Shown here piece by piece: positions 60,289 to 64,000 of a stretch of DNA of 64,000 nt. Numbering within the stretch: position 1 is the stretch's first letter; the number at the start of each line of letters is the position of its first letter. Below the pieces are notes generated by a model. The model saw nothing but the letters and a program-made list of their open reading frames with translations. It had not been told where the DNA came from and did no database searches. Source of the stretch: Anaerolineales bacterium (GTDB lineage Bacteria; Chloroflexota; Anaerolineae; 4572-78; J111); assembly GCA_015075185.1 (NCBI GenBank), contig JABTUW010000004.1:1054001-1118000 (forward strand). Direction: 5' to 3'. The position numbers and the translations under genes are program-made.

Positions 60289-61581
60289 CTAATCTCCTGC
60301 AAACACCAGCACAAAGGTATACCAACCCGATGATTCCTGCGCCACCCCTACCCCAATCCGGTTAAAGTGAGCATGCAGGATATTGCGCCGGTGCGGCGGG
60401 TCGCCCATGAACCAACCAATTGCCGCTTGAACCGCCTGATTGGCCGGCTTGACACTGAGGTAAATATTCTCGCCAACTCGCGTCGAGGCCAGCCCGCGAT
60501 CCTCAAAACGGTCACGCAGGGTTCGGCCTTCGGGGGTAACATGGCCAAAATAGCCGCGCTTGACCATATCCTGGGCCTGCCCCCAGGCCATCAGGGTTAA
60601 CTGCTCATCAACAGCAAAGGGGGGTAATGCTTCGCCTTGGCGTTCGGCATTGACTGCCTCAACCATAGCCTGTTCCAGCCCCACCAGGCTGGGCGAGCCT
60701 TTTTTGAGTGCAGCCAGGTCAGCCGCCGAGAGGGTGGGCGCAGCCGCTAATTTTACCGCCGCTGTCTGGCTCCCACCGGGATTAATTTTTTGCCGGGTCA
60801 AAGGAACGGAGAGCTGCTGGCCGATTTGTAAGGAAGTTGGTGCCAAATCAGGATTGGCTGCCAGAATATCTTCAACACTGGAGCCATATGCCAGGGCCAG
60901 GTCCAGCAAGGTGTCCCCACTCTCCACCTCGTGGACCGCCGTTGGCGCCCACAAAATAGGATCAGGCAAGGTTCCGTTTTCAGTGGGGATGACCAGCTTT
61001 TGCCCAATCTGCAAGCCGGCAGGATTGCTAATCCAGTTAGCCGCCATAAGCGATTCAACACTCGTGTCATATTGCAGAGCCAAGGCCAAGAGTGTATCGC
61101 CCGGCTCAATAGTGTGAAAAACCAGCTTGGGGGTGGGCTGGGGGGTTACTTTACCGGCGGGCGTAGCCGTCACCGGGATGAGCAGCTCTTGGCCAATCTG
61201 GATGGTAGTTGGGTCGGTAATCTCGTTGACCATCATAATCTTTTCAACCGACGTGTCGTACTCGGCGGCGATAACCAGTAACATTTCCCCCGAACGGATG
61301 ATGTGCCTTACTGGCCCGGTTGTCGGGGTAGCGGTCGGGGTTGAGGTGGGTGGTTTCGATTGTAACGTCGGCTTGGGCTGCCTGGTCACCTGGCTGACTG
61401 CTTTAGCCGTAGCGCTTGCTGTGGGTTGGGGCGTCCGGGTCGGCAAAGTTATGGCCCTCTCCGCCGGCGCTGGTGTGCTTGGAGAAGCATAAGGCCAAAT
61501 TGCCAGCGCTACCCCTGCCACTACCACAGCAACAGCGGCTCCTTTGAAAAGAAGCCGCCCTGGAATTGTGCCTACAGACAA
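60289..61581 (-). CDS. Membrane-anchored protein with three LysM and a CAP domain
   Basis: A 430-residue paralogue of the next gene: N-terminal helix, Thr/Pro linker, three LysM modules (RSGEMLLVIAAEYDTSVEKIMMVNE, EPGDTLLALALQYDTSVESLMAANW, ESGDTLLDLALAYGSSVEDILAANP) and a CAP domain (VNAERQGEALPPFAVDEQLTLMAWGQAQDM, GYFGHVTPEGRTLRDRF). The start is TTG 61581 with GGAG six bases upstream; no ATG lies nearer. The two genes arose by tandem duplication and differ by one LysM. CAP proteins of bacteria are often wall-associated with undefined activity. Confidence 0.88.
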   Translation of the reverse strand: MSVGTIPGRLLFKGAAVAVVVAGVALAIWPYASPSTPAPAERAITLPTRTPQPTASATAKAVSQVTRQPKPTLQSKPPTSTPTATPTTGPVRHIIRSGEMLLVIAAEYDTSVEKIMMVNEITDPTTIQIGQELLIPVTATPAGKVTPQPTPKLVFHTIEPGDTLLALALQYDTSVESLMAANWISNPAGLQIGQKLVIPTENGTLPDPILWAPTAVHEVESGDTLLDLALAYGSSVEDILAANPDLAPTSLQIGQQLSVPLTRQKINPGGSQTAAVKLAAAPTLSAADLAALKKGSPSLVGLEQAMVEAVNAERQGEALPPFAVDEQLTLMAWGQAQDMVKRGYFGHVTPEGRTLRDRFEDRGLASTRVGENIYLSVKPANQAVQAAIGWFMGDPPHRRNILHAHFNRIGVGVAQESSGWYTFVLVFAGD

Positions 61582-62103
61582 ATCTTTCTCCTCGATTGCG
61601 AAGGGATAGACACGTTTCGGCCATTATACACTGCTTTCCCAAAATCACGCCAAATTTTTAAATCCAAGTGGGACGCATTTAACAGGCTGAGCTCCACTTG
61701 AGTAATCTGCCCCAAATTACACAAAACTTAGGCTTCATTTTCTCCCAAATTCCCAAATATTTCACTCCAAAATTTAGAGTGGCAGCAATATCTGGGGAAA
61801 ATAGGCCTTAAATAAGTCTCGTGTGTTTGTAATTAACCGGAAAGCCTGCTATGTTTTCTGTTCGTGATGGCTTTCCCAAGCCCAACCCGCTGATTAATCA
61901 CCTAAAAGTACTCTTCAATAACTCTTCACTAACCGTTACAATCTGAAGTGACTTGCGGTCTGTCGAGCAAGTGACTTTAGGGAATGTTGACACATGTCTT
62001 TTGACCTTGACAGCTTGTGACTTTTGCACCTGTTTATCATTCCTCTCTTAAAGTATGCTGGGGGTGATATGAGGGACATCCTCTAATAATTTTCACCGCT
62101 ATG
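61582..62103. other. Non-coding region between LysM-CAP genes and ftsH
   Basis: About 520 bases without a convincing reading frame. It contains AAGTGACTTGC / GCAAGTGACTT arms at about 61946-61978 and two TTGACA boxes (61987, 62007) without a clear -10. A terminator-like hairpin follows. A small RNA or a long ftsH leader is possible; I cannot decide. Confidence 0.4.
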
Positions 62104-62142
62104 ACAGGGGTGGGTGTTTAATAACCTACCCCTGTATTTTTT
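62104..62142 (+). terminator. Strong hairpin with T tract in front of ftsH
   Basis: ACAGGGGTGGGT (62104-62115) pairs with ACCTACCCCTGT (62124-62135) over 12 bp with one G-T pair and an 8-base loop, followed by ATTTTTT. No plus-strand gene ends before it, and ftsH starts 53 bases later, so it is either an attenuator or the end of a small RNA. Confidence 0.65.
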
Positions 62143-62194
62143 CACAGCCATTAGAATTTGTAGAAGAACCTATATCGAATGGAGATTTTGCCTA

Positions 62195-64000
62195 ATGAAT
62201 TCTGACAACCACTCCAAACGCAAAGAGCGTCGTTTGCCCAAACGTACGCTCTGGATGGCGATAGCCCTGGCCGTTGTCGGCCTGATTGCTCTGCTGTACT
62301 ACTTCTTACCTAAAGATGAGCAATCCGCTTCGCCAAATCAAGCGGCGTCTGCGGCCACGTTGCCCAAAATTGTCAGTGCGGTTGCGGCTGGGGAAGTAAA
62401 AACTCTGGCCGTCCGGGGCGACGTGCTCGTGGCTACTAAAACGGATGGCAGCAAAATCACCGCTCGTAAAGAGTCAAACATTAGCGCCGTTGAAACATTA
62501 AAAATTCTCGGCGCTCCGGCTGACGCCCTGGCCGAACTGCCGATTGTGATTGAAGAGCCAACGGCCAATTTTAACCCAACCGGTATCCTGGCCGTTTTAG
62601 CCATTGTTGGCTTAATTACCTTTTTAATTTTCCGCAACTCGCGGCAGCCGCAGGGCCAGAGTGGTTCCGGCTACAATTTTAGCAATATGGGCCGCAGCAA
62701 CCCCCGCGTTATCTCCAATGCTCACGATAAAGATTCCAAATCAAAGACCTTTCTCCCGCCCCCAGTCACCTTTCGCGATGTAGCCGGGGCAGATCAGGCC
62801 AAGCTGGAGTTGCTGGAAATCATCGAATTTTTGAAAGAGCCGGATAAATTCGTCAAATTGGGCGCTCGTATTCCCAAGGGCGTGTTGATGGCCGGACCGC
62901 CCGGCACCGGCAAAACTTTGTTGGCCAAAGCCGTAGCCGGCGAGGCTGGGGTGCCTTTCTTTAGTATCTCCGGCTCCGAGTTCGTCGAAATGTTTGTCGG
63001 CGTGGGTGCGGCCCGCGTGCGCGATTTATTCAAGCGAGCCAGGGAGCAAGCGCCCGCCGTAGTCTTTGTGGACGAGATTGACGCCGTTGGCCGCCAGCGC
63101 GGAGCCAGCATGGGCAGCGGCAATGACGAGCGCGAACAAACCCTCAACCAGATCCTGGTTGAGATGGATGGTTTCACCACCGACACCAACGTCATTGTTA
63201 TGGCCTCGACCAACCGGCCCGACATCCTCGATCCGGCGCTGCTGCGTCCGGGCCGCTTTGACCGCAAGGTCATTTTGGACCGGCCCGATGTTCAGGGACG
63301 TGAGGCGATTTTGGAGGTCCATACCCGCGGCAAACCCCTGGCCCCCGATATTTCCATCCTGGACCTGGCCAAGTTAACCCCCGGCTTCGTCGGGGCCGAC
63401 CTGGAAAATCTGGTCAACGAGGCCGCTATTCTGGCTGCTCGCCGCAATCTGAATATGATTGGCCGCCTGGAATTTCAAGATGCGATGGAACGGATTGTGG
63501 CCGGGCCGGAACGGCAGGGCAAAATCCTCAGCGATTACGAGCGCAAAGTGGTGGCTTATCACGAAGCCGGCCACGCCGTCGTGATGCACAACCTGGAACA
63601 CAGCGACCCGGTTCATAAGATCAGCATTATCTCGCGGGGGATGGCCCTGGGCTACACCATGCCCCTGCCCGAAGGGGATAAGTACCTGCGCAGCCGCGAA
63701 GCCTTTGAGGATGAAATTGTTGGGTTGTTAGGAGGCCGGGCCGCTGAGGAGATCATTTTCAAACGGATCACCACCGGCGCAGCCAACGACCTGGAACGAG
63801 CGACCAAGCTGGCGCGGGCGATGGTGACTCGCTTCGGCTTTAGCCCGACCCTGGGCCTGCGCACCTTCGGCGAGGAGCAGGGCAACCCCTACCTGGGCAG
63901 CCTGGGTGAAATTCGCAATTACAGCGAGGAGATGGCCCAAACCATTGACCACGAAATTCGCCACATTTTAGATACCGCCTACCAGCGGGCCAAAGACATT
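62195..64000 (+). CDS. ftsH: ATP-dependent zinc protease FtsH (3' partial)
   Basis: Open to the window end, 602 residues visible. An N-terminal helix (WMAIALAVVGLIALLYYFL), an outside domain, a second helix (TGILAVLAIVGLITFLIF), then the AAA domain: AGADQAKLELLEIIEFLKEP, Walker A GPPGTGKT, pore loop SEFVEMFVGVGAARV, Walker B VVFVDEIDAVGRQ and second region of homology TNRPDILDPALLRPGRFDRK. The protease domain starts with the zinc motif HEAGHAVVMH; the third zinc ligand region would be NDLERATKLARAMVT. The end of the protease domain is beyond the window. It degrades misfolded membrane proteins. Confidence 0.95.
   Translation, partial: MNSDNHSKRKERRLPKRTLWMAIALAVVGLIALLYYFLPKDEQSASPNQAASAATLPKIVSAVAAGEVKTLAVRGDVLVATKTDGSKITARKESNISAVETLKILGAPADALAELPIVIEEPTANFNPTGILAVLAIVGLITFLIFRNSRQPQGQSGSGYNFSNMGRSNPRVISNAHDKDSKSKTFLPPPVTFRDVAGADQAKLELLEIIEFLKEPDKFVKLGARIPKGVLMAGPPGTGKTLLAKAVAGEAGVPFFSISGSEFVEMFVGVGAARVRDLFKRAREQAPAVVFVDEIDAVGRQRGASMGSGNDEREQTLNQILVEMDGFTTDTNVIVMASTNRPDILDPALLRPGRFDRKVILDRPDVQGREAILEVHTRGKPLAPDISILDLAKLTPGFVGADLENLVNEAAILAARRNLNMIGRLEFQDAMERIVAGPERQGKILSDYERKVVAYHEAGHAVVMHNLEHSDPVHKISIISRGMALGYTMPLPEGDKYLRSREAFEDEIVGLLGGRAAEEIIFKRITTGAANDLERATKLARAMVTRFGFSPTLGLRTFGEEQGNPYLGSLGEIRNYSEEMAQTIDHEIRHILDTAYQRAKDI

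Overview
The window looks like a chromosomal segment of an uncultured or poorly characterised filamentous-type Chloroflexota (Anaerolineae/Caldilineae-like). This is inference from gene content: secreted proteins with Pro/Thr-rich 'TPTP' linkers, many LysM and SH3b envelope proteins, a MoxR-DUF58-VWA cluster, a eukaryote-type Ser/Thr kinase, fructose-type sugar ABC transporters, and no outer-membrane (BamA/Lpt/TonB) genes. The DNA is moderately GC-rich, and coding runs are separated by gaps full of short palindromic repeats. No taxonomic marker is present apart from partial ftsH, so the assignment is tentative.

Layout. 1-3836 (+): MoxR ATPase, DUF58 and two VWA membrane proteins. 3964-4035 (-): tRNA-Cys(GCA), followed by a decayed histidine kinase. 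4742-7967 (-): padR-modA-modB-modC molybdate import operon with a consensus promoter. 8031-10364 (-): three-gene ABC-2 exporter. 10551-15373 (+): a receiver-like protein, a GT-C glycosyltransferase and a secreted clan GH-A hydrolase with a propeller. 15373-16811: IS630-type element inserted exactly in the hydrolase stop codon. 17208-19658 (+): small hypothetical, MpsC/DUF2294-like protein, single-domain receiver, K+ channel. 19679-23308 (-): heterodimeric ABC exporter with one degenerate ATP site. 23474-24983: a 36-residue membrane peptide and an ATPase fused to an OmpR-type DNA-binding domain.

25156-29672 (-): PfkB sugar kinase, LysM-tethered sugar-binding protein, permease and ATPase. 29775-39595 (-): an envelope cluster made of a Ser/Thr kinase with a long Ala/Thr stalk and extracellular domains, a lipoprotein with a Hedgehog-signalling-domain-like fold, two SH3b/propeller paralogues, two paralogues of an unrecognised DWDWGCNC-motif domain and an NTF2-like protein. 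39672-44397 (-): two ThuA-like and two Gfo/Idh/MocA proteins with an aldo/keto reductase, probably a keto-sugar catabolic set. 44938-48301 (+): serC, xylB and plsC. 49039-50649 (+): DNA methyltransferase with an endonuclease-like tail, flanked by two long palindromic repeats.

51011-58780 (mostly +): M20 amidohydrolase, half-size EamA transporter, histidine phosphatase (-), Ca2+/Na+ antiporter, HDAC-like deacetylase overlapping an AAC(6')-Ii-like acetyltransferase, and a double-length eukaryote-type phosphofructokinase. 58815-61581 (-): two LysM-CAP proteins. 62195-64000 (+): ftsH, cut by the window end, with a terminator-like hairpin in its leader.

The most unusual contents are the kinase/Hedgehog-like envelope cluster, the LysM-sugar-binding-protein fusion, the duplicated PFK, the in-frame palindromic insertion in xylB, and several families of dispersed intergenic palindromes, one of which changes both arms together.
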